Shown here piece by piece: positions 16,504 through 23,981 of a stretch of DNA of 42,066 nucleotides. The stretch covers positions 1 through 42,066 of the forward strand of contig JBJKSO010000095.1 in assembly GCA_046703825.1 (NCBI GenBank), read 5' to 3'. The stretch comes from JBJKSO01 sp046703825. GTDB taxonomy: Bacteria > Chloroflexota > Dormibacteria > Aeolococcales > Bog-877. The notes beneath the pieces are model-generated. The model saw only the letters and a list, made by a program, of their open reading frames with translations. It was not told the DNA's origin and ran no database searches. How positions within the stretch are numbered: position 1 is the stretch's first letter; every line of letters starts with the position of its first letter. The translations under genes and the position numbers were made by a program.

Positions 16504-16532
16504 TTGATGTTGGGTAGTCTACCCAACATCAT
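16504..16532 (+). promoter_or_regulatory. Candidate promoter of the XRE-ImmA/IrrE pair
   Basis: TTGATG (16504-16509), 17-bp spacer, CATCAT (16527-16532). The spacer is almost entirely operator B, so binding there would block the promoter. Confidence 0.4.
16506..16530. promoter_or_regulatory. Palindromic operator B between Ubl operon and XRE gene
   Basis: GATGTTGGGTAG, centre t, CTACCCAACATC: a perfect 12-bp inverted repeat around one base. It overlaps the candidate -10 of the Ubl operon on one strand and the spacer of the XRE promoter on the other. Confidence 0.75.
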
Positions 16533-16536
16533 AGCA
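16528..16536 (-). promoter_or_regulatory. Extended -10 promoter of the ubiquitin-like operon
   Basis: Minus strand TGCTATGAT, an extended -10 element (TGn plus TATGAT); no good -35 is seen. Transcription would start near 16521 inside operator B and run ~80 nt to the Ubl ATG. Confidence 0.45.
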
Positions 16537-16560
16537 TGCCAAACTCTCCAGGGGACCCTT

Positions 16561-16935
16561 ATGGCGGCTGCTGAGGCCAATGCCGATGCCATGTCCTTCG
16601 GTCAGCGTATCCAGGAGCTGCGACGGCAGGCAGGCCTAACGCAGCGCCAGGTCGCCGCCAAGCTCGATATCGATTTCACCTACCTCTCCAAGCTGGAGAA
16701 CAGCCGTGGCGAGCCGCCCGGCGAGACGACCATCCGCCGCCTCGCTAACCTGTACCGCGCAGATCCCGACGAGCTACTCGCCCTCGCCGGGAAGATCCCA
16801 CCCGAAGTCCGCCAGAAGGCGGTCAGCGATCCCCAGTTCGCCCGCTTTCTGCGGACCCTGCCCCAACTCTCCGATGATGTCCTCCACAAGCTCTACCGCG
16901 ATGCGCGCCCGCCCTCTAACCGGCGAGGCAGATGA
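16561..16935 (+). CDS. XRE-family transcriptional regulator
   Basis: A 124-residue protein with a Cro/CI-type helix-turn-helix at residues ~13-67 (FGQRIQELRRQAGLTQRQVA, then FTYLSKLENSRGEPP). A short helical C-terminal part follows. I chose the ATG at 16561, after the operators and with AGGGGA upstream; longer in-frame starts would run through the operators. It overlaps the ImmA/IrrE gene (ATGA), a common pair in which the protease destroys the repressor on a signal. With two palindromes in the shared intergenic region, it most likely represses both its own gene and the divergent Ubl operon. Confidence 0.9.
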   Translation: MAAAEANADAMSFGQRIQELRRQAGLTQRQVAAKLDIDFTYLSKLENSRGEPPGETTIRRLANLYRADPDELLALAGKIPPEVRQKAVSDPQFARFLRTLPQLSDDVLHKLYRDARPPSNRRGR

Positions 16936-17534
16936 GCTTTATTCCGGATGCCCGGATCGAGAGTCGGGCGGCCGAGCTTTGGCGACGCTATCAACTCACC
17001 CCCAGTTTCGATATCGAGAAGCTCCTTGATCAACTCCGCCTAGGCCTTCTCTGGGATTGCCTGCCGGCTAACGTCCTCGGGGCCCTCAAACCTGAAGAGC
17101 GCCTCGTCGTGCTGAACGAGCGCCGCCTCTCAGAGTTCAAGGCCACACCCGGCCTGGAACGATTCACCGTCGCCCATGAAGTCGGCCACGACGCGCTCCA
17201 CGCCGACGACGCCTGGACGGGGGTCCTTCCGATGATGGAAGACGGGAGGATCTGGTGCCGGGATGGATCCCACGATTCCACCGAATTCCAAGCGAGTCGC
17301 TTCGCCTCGTACCTACTCGTACCCACAGATGAGCTGCGCTCGCTGCTGCCCAGCGCGCCATGGAACGGGTGGTCAACCGTATACGGTCTTGCGGAAGCCT
17401 TCGGCGTGACGCCGACAGCCATGATCGTCCGCCTTCGAAACGGCGGCTACGCGCACCAAAGCGCCAACGGTACGCCCACCTCTGGCCCCCCACCTGACGA
17501 GACCTCAACTGCTCCGCTGCTGCCGGGGTTGTAG
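16932..17534 (+). CDS. ImmA/IrrE-family metallopeptidase
   Basis: A 200-residue zinc protease of the ImmA/IrrE (COG2856) family. The HEVGH motif is at residues 82-86, with the downstream glutamate in the STEFQASRFASYLLVP segment (~116-131), followed by a helical region with a winged-helix look (YGLAEAFGVTPTAMIVRLR). In mobile elements these proteases cleave the partner XRE repressor to switch genes on, and in Deinococcus a relative controls the DNA-damage response. Its start overlaps the XRE stop by 4 bp. It probably derepresses the ubiquitin-like operon under stress or infection (inference). Confidence 0.9.
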   Translation: MSFIPDARIESRAAELWRRYQLTPSFDIEKLLDQLRLGLLWDCLPANVLGALKPEERLVVLNERRLSEFKATPGLERFTVAHEVGHDALHADDAWTGVLPMMEDGRIWCRDGSHDSTEFQASRFASYLLVPTDELRSLLPSAPWNGWSTVYGLAEAFGVTPTAMIVRLRNGGYAHQSANGTPTSGPPPDETSTAPLLPGL

Positions 17535-17585
17535 TCCTCGTTCACATCCGTCACGGGGAGTAACCAGAACCTCCTCTCGCATGAC

Positions 17586-18521
17586 CTACCGCCGACCCCC
17601 ACTCAGCGCCCGGACCATCGCCTCATACGCGTCATCCTTGGTCAGATGGGTGTAGTGCTGGGCGATCACGTCGGGCGACGCCCCGGCGATGACCGAGAGC
17701 TGGATCGGGTTCATCCCGCAGCGGAGCATCTCCGTCATCCAGGAGTGCCGGAGGAGGTGGGGGTAGACGGGCTTCGTGATGCCCGCCCGGTGGAACGCGT
17801 CCTTGACCGTCCGGTAGACGCCGACCATGGTCAGGCTGTCGTAGACGCCGGCCCGCGCCCGCAGGGTCAGGAAGAGGGCGTCTGAGCTGCGCTCCTCGGG
17901 GCGGGAGTCGATGAACCGGTCCAGGCGGCGGAGGAGGGTAGGGGGAACCGGCACGTCGCGAATCCGGCTGCGCTTGCCCAGGACCCGGAGGTGGGCCTGG
18001 CGGCCGGAGCGGACGATGTCCGAGGCCTGGAGCTTGGTCAGCTCGTCGAGGCGCAGCCCGCAGTCGCCGAAGATCCGGATGATCAGCTTGTCCCGCTCGT
18101 TGGGCATCACGCGTTCGAGCTGGTCGATCTCCTCCCGGCTGAGCACGTCCCGGACCGGCTTCTCCCGGCGGGGGAGCTGGGGCTTGGCGACCACCGTCTC
18201 GCCCTCCTTGATCGCCCAGTTCAGGAGGATGCGGACGGGGCGGAGGAAGGAATGGACGGCGTGCTTGGTGATCGGCGCCCCCGACCTGGTCCGCTTCTGG
18301 AGGAGAAAGGAGGTGTAGCGGTCGAAGGTGCGCCGGTCGAGCTCCTCCAGGCGGGTGACCCCCTCGGCGTCACACCACTTGAGGAAGACGTTGCGCAGGG
18401 CGTACCCGTACTGCTCGTCGGTCCGGGGGGAGAGGCCCCGGGCCCGGCAGCTCATCAGATAGTCGTCGACCAGCCGGGCCAGGGGGCTGGGGGCCGCGGT
18501 GGGAAGGACTTTCAGGGCCAT
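17586..18521 (-). CDS. Tyrosine-type site-specific integrase
   Basis: A 311-residue tyrosine recombinase. The N-terminal SAM-like core-binding domain covers ~12-105 (LARLVDDYLMSCRARGLSPRT). The catalytic domain has Arg157 (CGLRLDEL), Lys183 (VLGKRSR), His255 and Arg258 (HLLRHSW) and the nucleophile Tyr290 (QHYTHL). The usual LGH box reads IAGAS, so the second His/Trp position is Ala. It has GGAGG upstream of the ATG. It lies 170 bp from a tRNA-Gln 3' fragment, the standard position for an integrase next to its attachment site, so it likely moved the island that carries the defence genes. Confidence 0.9.
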   Translation of the reverse strand: MALKVLPTAAPSPLARLVDDYLMSCRARGLSPRTDEQYGYALRNVFLKWCDAEGVTRLEELDRRTFDRYTSFLLQKRTRSGAPITKHAVHSFLRPVRILLNWAIKEGETVVAKPQLPRREKPVRDVLSREEIDQLERVMPNERDKLIIRIFGDCGLRLDELTKLQASDIVRSGRQAHLRVLGKRSRIRDVPVPPTLLRRLDRFIDSRPEERSSDALFLTLRARAGVYDSLTMVGVYRTVKDAFHRAGITKPVYPHLLRHSWMTEMLRCGMNPIQLSVIAGASPDVIAQHYTHLTKDDAYEAMVRALSGGRR

Positions 18522-18911
18522 GGGAGATGGCCTCCGTTTGGTCAGTTTGCAGCTTTAGTATGGCAACAGACACCCCCAACTCCTACCCACTAGGTCAACA
18601 GACTTGGTGACTCTGACCTAAGTTATCCACAGGGCTCAGGGTCTCGACGCCGGTCGAATTGACGCGTTCTCAATGTGGATCGCGTCAAAGTTGGGGAGGC
18701 AGGATTCGAACCTGCGGTGGCGGATCCAAAGTTTCCTGTCCTATCAGAGCTTGCCTCCCTTTACCCCGCTTTCGAGTTCAGCTCGGTCATCACCCGTGAA
18801 ACCTGTCTCGAAAGCTCAACAGACACGTTGCTGTGGAAGGTCTCGTACTCCAAAGACTCAGAAGAAGCGGGCCTGTTCCTCGAACTATACGGACATCAGA
18901 TCATGCGTCAG
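18522..18911. other. Intergenic region with the attachment site
   Basis: Between the integrase start and the HipA remnant I see no gene, only the tRNA-Gln 3' fragment. Apparent reading frames here (for example one containing GEAGFEPAVADPK) are the well-known artefact of translating the antisense of a tRNA T arm. Confidence 0.6.
18691..18732 (-). other. 3' half of a tRNA-Gln gene: probable attachment site of the island
   Basis: On the minus strand the bases run from ACTTTGGATCCGCC (anticodon loop CTTTGGA, anticodon TTG, and 3' stem strand) through the T arm GCAGG-TTCGAAT-CCTGC to the acceptor strand CTCCCCA. The 5' half is absent: the sequence before the anticodon loop does not pair with the stem. 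It is the typical crossover-to-3'-end segment that integrases duplicate. The intact tRNA must lie elsewhere. Confidence 0.65.
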
Positions 18912-19238
18912 CTAGGCCGTCGCCGACACGTCATCACCGCGCAGCCGAGCCGCCTGCGCGGTGACGATGGCCGGTATCTCGGCGGGGACGCCGTCGGTCT
19001 CATCGCGAGCTGCGGCGCGAGCATCACCTGCGCTCGCGAGGACGTCGTCGATGATCCCCCGCGGCACTGCTCGCGACAATCCCCACCGCACCGCTTCGTT
19101 GATGAGTCGATCGGGCGTCACCCGGTCGAGGCGTTGGACGGTGTCGATCGACATGGCAAGGCGGTCGTCACTGTTGTAGTGCAGGGTCGAGACCAGGTCA
19201 TACAGAGGAGCCAGCTCAAGGCTCGCCTCTCCGAACAA
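18912..19238 (-). pseudogene. HipA-like kinase, C-terminal remnant
   Basis: A ~108-residue frame with ASLELAPLYDLVSTLHYN and DRLAMSID, which match the C-terminal part of HipA-type Ser/Thr kinases (the LAPxYDL region and a following LAMSI stretch). The catalytic N-terminal two-thirds and the HipB antitoxin are missing; the frame begins with a TTG without a ribosome site. It is the tail of a lost toxin-antitoxin pair at the island edge. Confidence 0.55.
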
Positions 19239-19299
19239 TCTCCGAAGACCGCTGAGAACGCTGAATGATTCGTGCCGCGCTACCCCACCATCTCAGGCA

Positions 19300-21312
19300 T
19301 CAGCGCGGACCATCCGGTTTTGCCGCCGAACGATTGCGTGTGGGCGCTTCGCCCGACGCGGGTTGGAGCCGCTCAAGCGCCCCGACCGGTGCCATCAGTG
19401 TCAGCAGGTCGCCGTCCCTGAGCAGGGTGGCGCCGTCCGGCGTGATCAGCTGACGGCCCCGCCTGATGGTGACGACCACCGTGGAGGGGGGCAAGGCAAT
19501 CTCGCTAACCTGCTTGTCCACCCACCGCGCGGGCAGGCGCAGGTCGGCGAGCCGATAGCCGTCGACGGGGTTGCGCACCTCGGTGGCCTCCCGTCGCGGG
19601 TCGTCCGCCGCCCATGACGCCGACTGGGCGGCCGCCAGCTCGCCGCCCCTCACCGTCTGGCCGAGGCGTTCGGCGAAGGCGCGCATGACGTCGCGGTTGG
19701 TCAGCCAGCCCTCCACCTCGGACCCGTCCGCGGAGATGACCGGCAGTCCAGTGTGTCCGTACACGGCGAGCTGGCGCAGCGCCTGCTCCAGCGTCTCCTG
19801 GGCGAAGACGCCCTGGGGCGAAGACGCGTAACCGGAGGGGGCGGGACCTCCGTTGCCGGCCGGCGCAGCCGGCTGGCCTTCGGGCTGCGCCACCTTGGCG
19901 GGAATGTGGGGCAGGTGGCGCATCACATCGGAGACCCGCAGCTGCTGCATCAGCGTGGAGGGCCGGGTGCGCTGGATGTCGATGCCGCGGCGCAAAAGCT
20001 TGGTGGTGTAGATGGTGCCGTAGGTGAGCTCCTGGCTGAGCGCGGTCGCCACCCCCACCGCCAGCATCGCCGGCAGCACGAGCCTGGTATCGCCGGTCAT
20101 CTCCAAGGCCGCGGCGATGGCGGTGAGGGGGGCACGGGAGGCGGCGGCGAAGACGGCCCCCATGCCCACCATCCCGAAGGCGCCGGCGGACCCGATGCCG
20201 GCGCCGAACAGATGTTGGGCTCCGACGCCGTAGGCAACCCCCAGCATGGTCCCGATGAACAGCGAGGGGGCGAACACCCCGCCCGAGCCACCGATGGCGA
20301 TGGTCAGGCTGCAGGCGACGATCTTGCCGGCGGCCAGGGCGAGCAGGAACCAGACCACGTATCCGGTGGTGATAGCGTGCTCCAGAACCGGGTAGCCGAC
20401 CCCGTACAGCTGGGGCAGGGCCAGCAGGATCAAGCCGAGCGCCACGCCGCCCACCGCGGGGCGGGACCACTCCGGCTTGCCCCGCCAGAGCCGGTCCCAG
20501 ACGTCCTCGGCGAAGTACAGCACCTTCTGAAAGCTGACCCCGGCAGCGCCGGCGATGAGGCCGAGCACAACGCAGAGCAGGTAGTCCCAGCCACTGCCCA
20601 GCGTTACCGGCGGGAGCTTGAAGAAGGGCTGGCTGCCGAAGAAGGCCTGGCCCACCGCGTCGGCCCCCATGGCCGAGATCACCACCGCCACGATCGCCTC
20701 GGGGGAGAGCTCCTGCAGGACCAGCTCCAGACCGAAGAAGACGCCGGCCAGGGGAGCGTTGAAGGTGGCGCTGATGCCTCCCGCCGCGCCGCACGCGACC
20801 AAGAGCCGCATGCGGGACTCCGCCATCCGCACCACCTGCCCGAAGGTGGAGGCCAGGGCCGATCCGATCTGGACGATCGGGCCCTCGCGACCCACCGACC
20901 CACCGGTGCCGATGCACAGGGCGGACGCCAGCGCCTTGACCACGGTTACCTGGGGCCGGATCCGGCCGCCGCTCTCGGCCACCGCCAGCATCACCTCGGG
21001 AACGCCGTGGCCGCGGGCCTCCTTGGCGAAGAAGGTGATCATGGGGCCGTAGATCAGGCCGCCCAGCACCGGGACCAGCAACACGAACCAAAAACCCAGA
21101 CCCGGCAGATGCGGGCTGGCCACCCTGCCCTGCTGGCCGAAGGTGTGGTGGCCGGTGACCAGCCAGGTGAAGACGAAGATCAGAAGACGGAAGACCACGG
21201 CGCCGAGGCCCGAACCCAAGCCGACCACGGCTGCCAGCACGAACAGGCCGGTGCGGCGCGAGCGCAGCCAGGCGAACAGGGCCTCGAGCCGGGACTGACT
21301 GCCGGGATCCAT
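19300..21312 (-). CDS. ClC-family chloride channel/antiporter with CBS and TrkA-C domains
   Basis: A ~670-residue membrane protein. The ClC transmembrane core spans ~20-430, with GHGVPEVMLAV (in place of the usual GSGIP), GREGPIVQIGSALAS with the gating glutamate, and GSGGVFAPSLFIG. A CBS pair follows (~470-570; LPVISADGSEVEGWLTNRDV), then a TrkA-C domain (~600-660; VVTIRRGRQLITPDGAT), which binds small ligands and gates transport. It should exchange or pass anions across the inner membrane. The ATG at 21312 has GGAG upstream; an ATG at 21339 overlapping the TetR stop is an equally plausible start. TetR and ClC form one operon. Confidence 0.88.
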   Translation of the reverse strand: MDPGSQSRLEALFAWLRSRRTGLFVLAAVVGLGSGLGAVVFRLLIFVFTWLVTGHHTFGQQGRVASPHLPGLGFWFVLLVPVLGGLIYGPMITFFAKEARGHGVPEVMLAVAESGGRIRPQVTVVKALASALCIGTGGSVGREGPIVQIGSALASTFGQVVRMAESRMRLLVACGAAGGISATFNAPLAGVFFGLELVLQELSPEAIVAVVISAMGADAVGQAFFGSQPFFKLPPVTLGSGWDYLLCVVLGLIAGAAGVSFQKVLYFAEDVWDRLWRGKPEWSRPAVGGVALGLILLALPQLYGVGYPVLEHAITTGYVVWFLLALAAGKIVACSLTIAIGGSGGVFAPSLFIGTMLGVAYGVGAQHLFGAGIGSAGAFGMVGMGAVFAAASRAPLTAIAAALEMTGDTRLVLPAMLAVGVATALSQELTYGTIYTTKLLRRGIDIQRTRPSTLMQQLRVSDVMRHLPHIPAKVAQPEGQPAAPAGNGGPAPSGYASSPQGVFAQETLEQALRQLAVYGHTGLPVISADGSEVEGWLTNRDVMRAFAERLGQTVRGGELAAAQSASWAADDPRREATEVRNPVDGYRLADLRLPARWVDKQVSEIALPPSTVVVTIRRGRQLITPDGATLLRDGDLLTLMAPVGALERLQPASGEAPTRNRSAAKPDGPR

Positions 21313-21335
21313 GCTCGCTCCGTCCACCCCGGCCC

Positions 21336-21947
21336 TCATGCGGGCCCGCCCGGGTGCACCGAGATACCGCCAAGCAGGACGTCCAGGGCGCTCTCGATGT
21401 TGCGCCACTTGAAGGCCGAGGGGGCGGCGCTGGCGTGGAGCATCAGCCCGTCGGCGAGCGCCAGGAGGATGGAGGCGAAGGCGTTGCCGGGGATGGCCGC
21501 CAACTCCTGGGAGGCAATTCCCTCCTCGATCCACCGGCGCAGCCGCTGGCGGCGGCGGTCCACCGCGGCGACGAAGCGGCTGCGCACCTCGGGCTCGGTC
21601 AGCATGGCGGTCCAGAGGTCGGCTCGAACTTGCACCGAGCCCGCGTCGCGCGCCTGCTCCAGGATGGCTTTGGTGAAGAGCCGAAGCCGCTCCCCACTGT
21701 CGAGCTTGGACTCGGCGAGTTCGTCCAGCAGTTGATCCAGCTGGCGGGCATCGTCCTCAAGCAGAGCGAGCAGCAGTTCCTGCTTGCTGCTGAAGTAGCC
21801 GTAGAAGGCACCCTTGCTGACGCCGGCCTCCTCGCAGACGTCATCGACGGTGACTTCGCGGAATCGGGTGCGGGTGGCGCAGCGCCAGGCGGAGTCCAGG
21901 AGACGCCGGCGCCGCTCCTCCCGGACTTCACCGGCAAGCTTCGGCAT
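21336..21947 (-). CDS. TetR-family transcriptional regulator
   Basis: A 203-residue TetR repressor. The N-terminal HTH is clear (ATRTRFREVTVDDVCEEAGV, then SKGAFYGYFSSKQELLLALL), with an all-helical ligand domain after it. It is transcribed ahead of the ClC gene and overlaps its possible start, so it likely controls that transporter and itself. A 14-bp palindrome of TetR type lies 20 bp upstream of its start and inside the beginning of the divergent gene, so it probably controls that too. Confidence 0.9.
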   Translation of the reverse strand: MPKLAGEVREERRRRLLDSAWRCATRTRFREVTVDDVCEEAGVSKGAFYGYFSSKQELLLALLEDDARQLDQLLDELAESKLDSGERLRLFTKAILEQARDAGSVQVRADLWTAMLTEPEVRSRFVAAVDRRRQRLRRWIEEGIASQELAAIPGNAFASILLALADGLMLHASAAPSAFKWRNIESALDVLLGGISVHPGGPA

Positions 21948-21952
21948 ACGCC

Positions 21953-22408
21953 TTGAGTATAAAGAAACCGACTGGTCGGTCGGCTACCCCGGGACCGCTG
22001 GCGGCTCTGGCCGCGTCAGTGGGCGGTACCGGGAGTGCCTACGGGTACACCCTGACCATTTGGGGCACGGGCGGGTTTTTGCTCGACAAGTTCGGCCTGC
22101 CCACGGTGGAATCCGTCTTCGCGTTCGTGGCGGGCGGCACGGCCGGATACCTGCTGCTGGCGATGCTCAGCTGGGGGCGGCGGCGGGATCACCCGCAGCT
22201 ACCGCCGCGAGCGCGCTGGGAGAATCTGGGCGCCCTCCCCGCCTTGGCGGTCGGGTACGCGGTGGTGTGGCCACTCTCGCCGCCGCCGCTGGCGGCGGGG
22301 CTGGCGGCTTTGGCGGCCACCCTGGCCTACCTGATTCTGCTGTCGGCGCTGGGCCTGATCTTCATGCGGCTCAACCACGGCCGCCAGGAGCAGGAAGGCG
22401 CCGCCTAG
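21953..22408 (+). CDS. Small membrane protein, divergent from TetR
   Basis: A protein of up to 151 residues with about four hydrophobic segments (LTIWGTGGFLL, SVFAFVAGGTAGYLLLAML, LGALPALAVGYAVVW, ALAATLAYLILLSALGLIF). I do not recognise a family. The TTG at 21953 would place the TetR-type palindrome inside the coding region and would need a leaderless message; a GTG at 22019 just before the first helix is a likely alternative start. It ends overlapping the dedA stop by 4 bp on the opposite strand. Confidence 0.55.
   Translation: MSIKKPTGRSATPGPLAALAASVGGTGSAYGYTLTIWGTGGFLLDKFGLPTVESVFAFVAGGTAGYLLLAMLSWGRRRDHPQLPPRARWENLGALPALAVGYAVVWPLSPPPLAAGLAALAATLAYLILLSALGLIFMRLNHGRQEQEGAA
21967..21980. 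promoter_or_regulatory. TetR-type operator
   Basis: ACCGACTGGTCGGT: perfect 6-bp arms around TG, resembling many TetR-family sites. It is 20 bp before the tetR start codon and is followed by a further GTCGG half-site overlap (GGTCGGTCGG). Confidence 0.6.
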
Positions 22409-23052
22409 CCCGGTCCCTTTCGCCGGGGCGCACCGTCCCGGCGGCGTCGCCAGAGCCAGCGTCCCAGCAGCGCCAGGAGCACCACCGCCACGGCAATGGC
22501 CAAGTAGATCTCGTAGCGGATTGCGAGGCTGTACACCGTGCCGATGTGGGCACCGGCGGTGTAGCCGATCGTGACCCACACCGCGACCCACAGTGCAGCC
22601 CCCAGGGCGTTGAAGGGAACGAACTGCCGCAGCGGCATGTCAGAGATCCCCGCGATGATGCCGTTCGCTTGACGCAAGCCTTCGATGAAGCGAGCGACGA
22701 CCACCACCTCGTTCCCGTAGCGGGTCATGAAGCGCTGCACGCGATCCAGGCGAGGCTCGGTGATGAAGACGTACCGTCCCCAGCGGAGCACCAGCGCCCT
22801 GCCACCGAACCTGCCGATGGTGTAGCCGATGTTGTCGCCGATCACGGCGGCAGCAAAGGCGATCGCCGCAACCACCACCACGTTCAGGCGTCCCGCGCCG
22901 GCGAAGACCGCGGCCACCACCAGAGTGGTCTCGCCGGGAACCGGGACGCCGAAGTCCTCCAGCAGCACGAGCCCCGCCACCGCCAAATAACCGTATTGGT
23001 CGATGGCGGGCGCGAGCCCGGACAGGATTCCCGGAAGATGCGGAGCGCTCAA
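22405..23052 (-). CDS. DedA-family membrane protein
   Basis: A 215-residue DedA/SNARE-associated (PF09335) protein. It has the family's VLLEDFGVPVPGETTLVVA segment, GDNIGYTIGRFGG, and VVVARFIEGLRQANGIIAG with the conserved charged residues, plus a terminal membrane helix and basic tail. DedA proteins are inner-membrane lipid or undecaprenyl-phosphate transporters/flippases linked to envelope stress and drug tolerance. It stands alone, converging with the gene on its left. Confidence 0.9.
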   Translation of the reverse strand: MSAPHLPGILSGLAPAIDQYGYLAVAGLVLLEDFGVPVPGETTLVVAAVFAGAGRLNVVVVAAIAFAAAVIGDNIGYTIGRFGGRALVLRWGRYVFITEPRLDRVQRFMTRYGNEVVVVARFIEGLRQANGIIAGISDMPLRQFVPFNALGAALWVAVWVTIGYTAGAHIGTVYSLAIRYEIYLAIAVAVVLLALLGRWLWRRRRDGAPRRKGPG

Positions 23053-23271
23053 CTAAGTCCTCTGGCCGCGGTCGGGGCGCTTAACGCCGATCGGAACAGG
23101 GCTCGCAACCCGGCGCAGCCACCTTGAGGCGGCTCGTGCGCCCCATGGCCAGCCTCGACCTCCGAACGCGACTGCGCAAAGGCGCGGGTTCGCCGCGGCC
23201 GGAGATCAGGTGGTCCGGCGTTCCCCGGCCGCGGTGAGAAACCCTCACTGCTGCATGGTAATGGCCGCCTC

Positions 23272-23294
23272 AGTTCACTCTGCTAACGTGAACT
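23272..23294. promoter_or_regulatory. Inverted repeat before the VOC gene
   Basis: AGTTCAC, 9-bp centre, GTGAACT. Perfect 7-bp arms, 25 bp before the GTG start. Possible operator. Confidence 0.35.
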
Positions 23295-23319
23295 CCAGGC
23301 CAGTGTGGAGGAACCAACG

Positions 23320-23835
23320 GTGCCGATTCAGCGCTTGAACCACGCAGTTCTCTATGTGCGTGACGTGGACCGCAGCGTCGACTTCTATCGAGATGTTCTG
23401 GGATTCCGCACGATCACCGAGATCCCCCACCAGGCCGCATTCCTGCAGGCGGCCGGCTCGAGCAACGATCACGACCTGGGCCTCTTCCAGCTGGGGTCCG
23501 CAGCCGGGGCGTCGGAGGCGGGGCGCCGGACGGTCGGGCTCTACCACCTGGCCTGGGAAGTGGACACCCTGGCCGAGCTGGCGGGGATGGCCGAGCGGCT
23601 CTCGGGAGCGGGGGCTCTGGTGGGGGCCTCCGACCATTCGACGACCAAGGCGCTCTACGGGAGAGATCCCGACGGCTTGGAGTTCGAGGTCTGCTGGCTG
23701 GTCCCGGCCGACCTTCTGACCGACGAGGTCAGGAACGCCCGGAGCACGACACCACTTGACCTGGCCAGAGAGATCGAGCGCTACGGCGCCGAAACCCGCG
23801 GCGGGGTCGGCATCTCCTTCCCGATTCCGGCTTAA
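23320..23835 (+). CDS. VOC-fold (glyoxalase/extradiol dioxygenase-like) protein
   Basis: A 171-residue protein with the vicinal-oxygen-chelate fold. It has paired βαβββ modules with the metal-ligand pattern LNHAVLYV (His), LYHLAWEV (His) and DGLEFEVCW (Glu). It resembles catechol-2,3-dioxygenase-like proteins of a single domain, though the reaction is unknown. The GTG at 23320 has GGAGGA 7 nt upstream; an earlier GTG at 23305 would include that ribosome site in the gene. It lies just before the catabolic cluster and may belong to it. Confidence 0.85.
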   Translation: MPIQRLNHAVLYVRDVDRSVDFYRDVLGFRTITEIPHQAAFLQAAGSSNDHDLGLFQLGSAAGASEAGRRTVGLYHLAWEVDTLAELAGMAERLSGAGALVGASDHSTTKALYGRDPDGLEFEVCWLVPADLLTDEVRNARSTTPLDLAREIERYGAETRGGVGISFPIPA

Positions 23836-23917
23836 CGGCCTCGCCTTCCCCGTCGGTCGTCGGCAACGGCCGACCCGGGGCAGGCCAGCCCTAGAAGTGC
23901 GCTCCGGGCCGGTAAGA

Positions 23918-23938
23918 TCCTAACCACCGCCGTTAGGA
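23918..23938. promoter_or_regulatory. Inverted repeat before the molybdenum hydroxylase gene
   Basis: TCCTAAC, 7-bp centre, GTTAGGA: perfect 7-bp arms, 43 bp before the TTG start. Possible operator for the plus-strand catabolic operon. Confidence 0.4.
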
Positions 23939-23981
23939 GGAGCGTCGAGCTCCGGAGTCCTCGGAAGGGGGAAGGATCGTC

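Noticed and set aside
18673..19268. Overlapping plus-strand frames starting near the integrase att site
   Set aside because: Their N-termini (GEAGFEPAVADPK and GRQDSNLRWRIQS types) are the known artefact of translating the antisense of a tRNA T arm; the rest has no protein-like pattern and runs over the HipA remnant.
19753..21735. A 660-codon open frame antisense to the ClC gene
   Set aside because: Long antisense frames arise in GC-rich genes; this one is Gly/His/Gln-rich with no domain, and the minus strand encodes clear ClC and TetR proteins.
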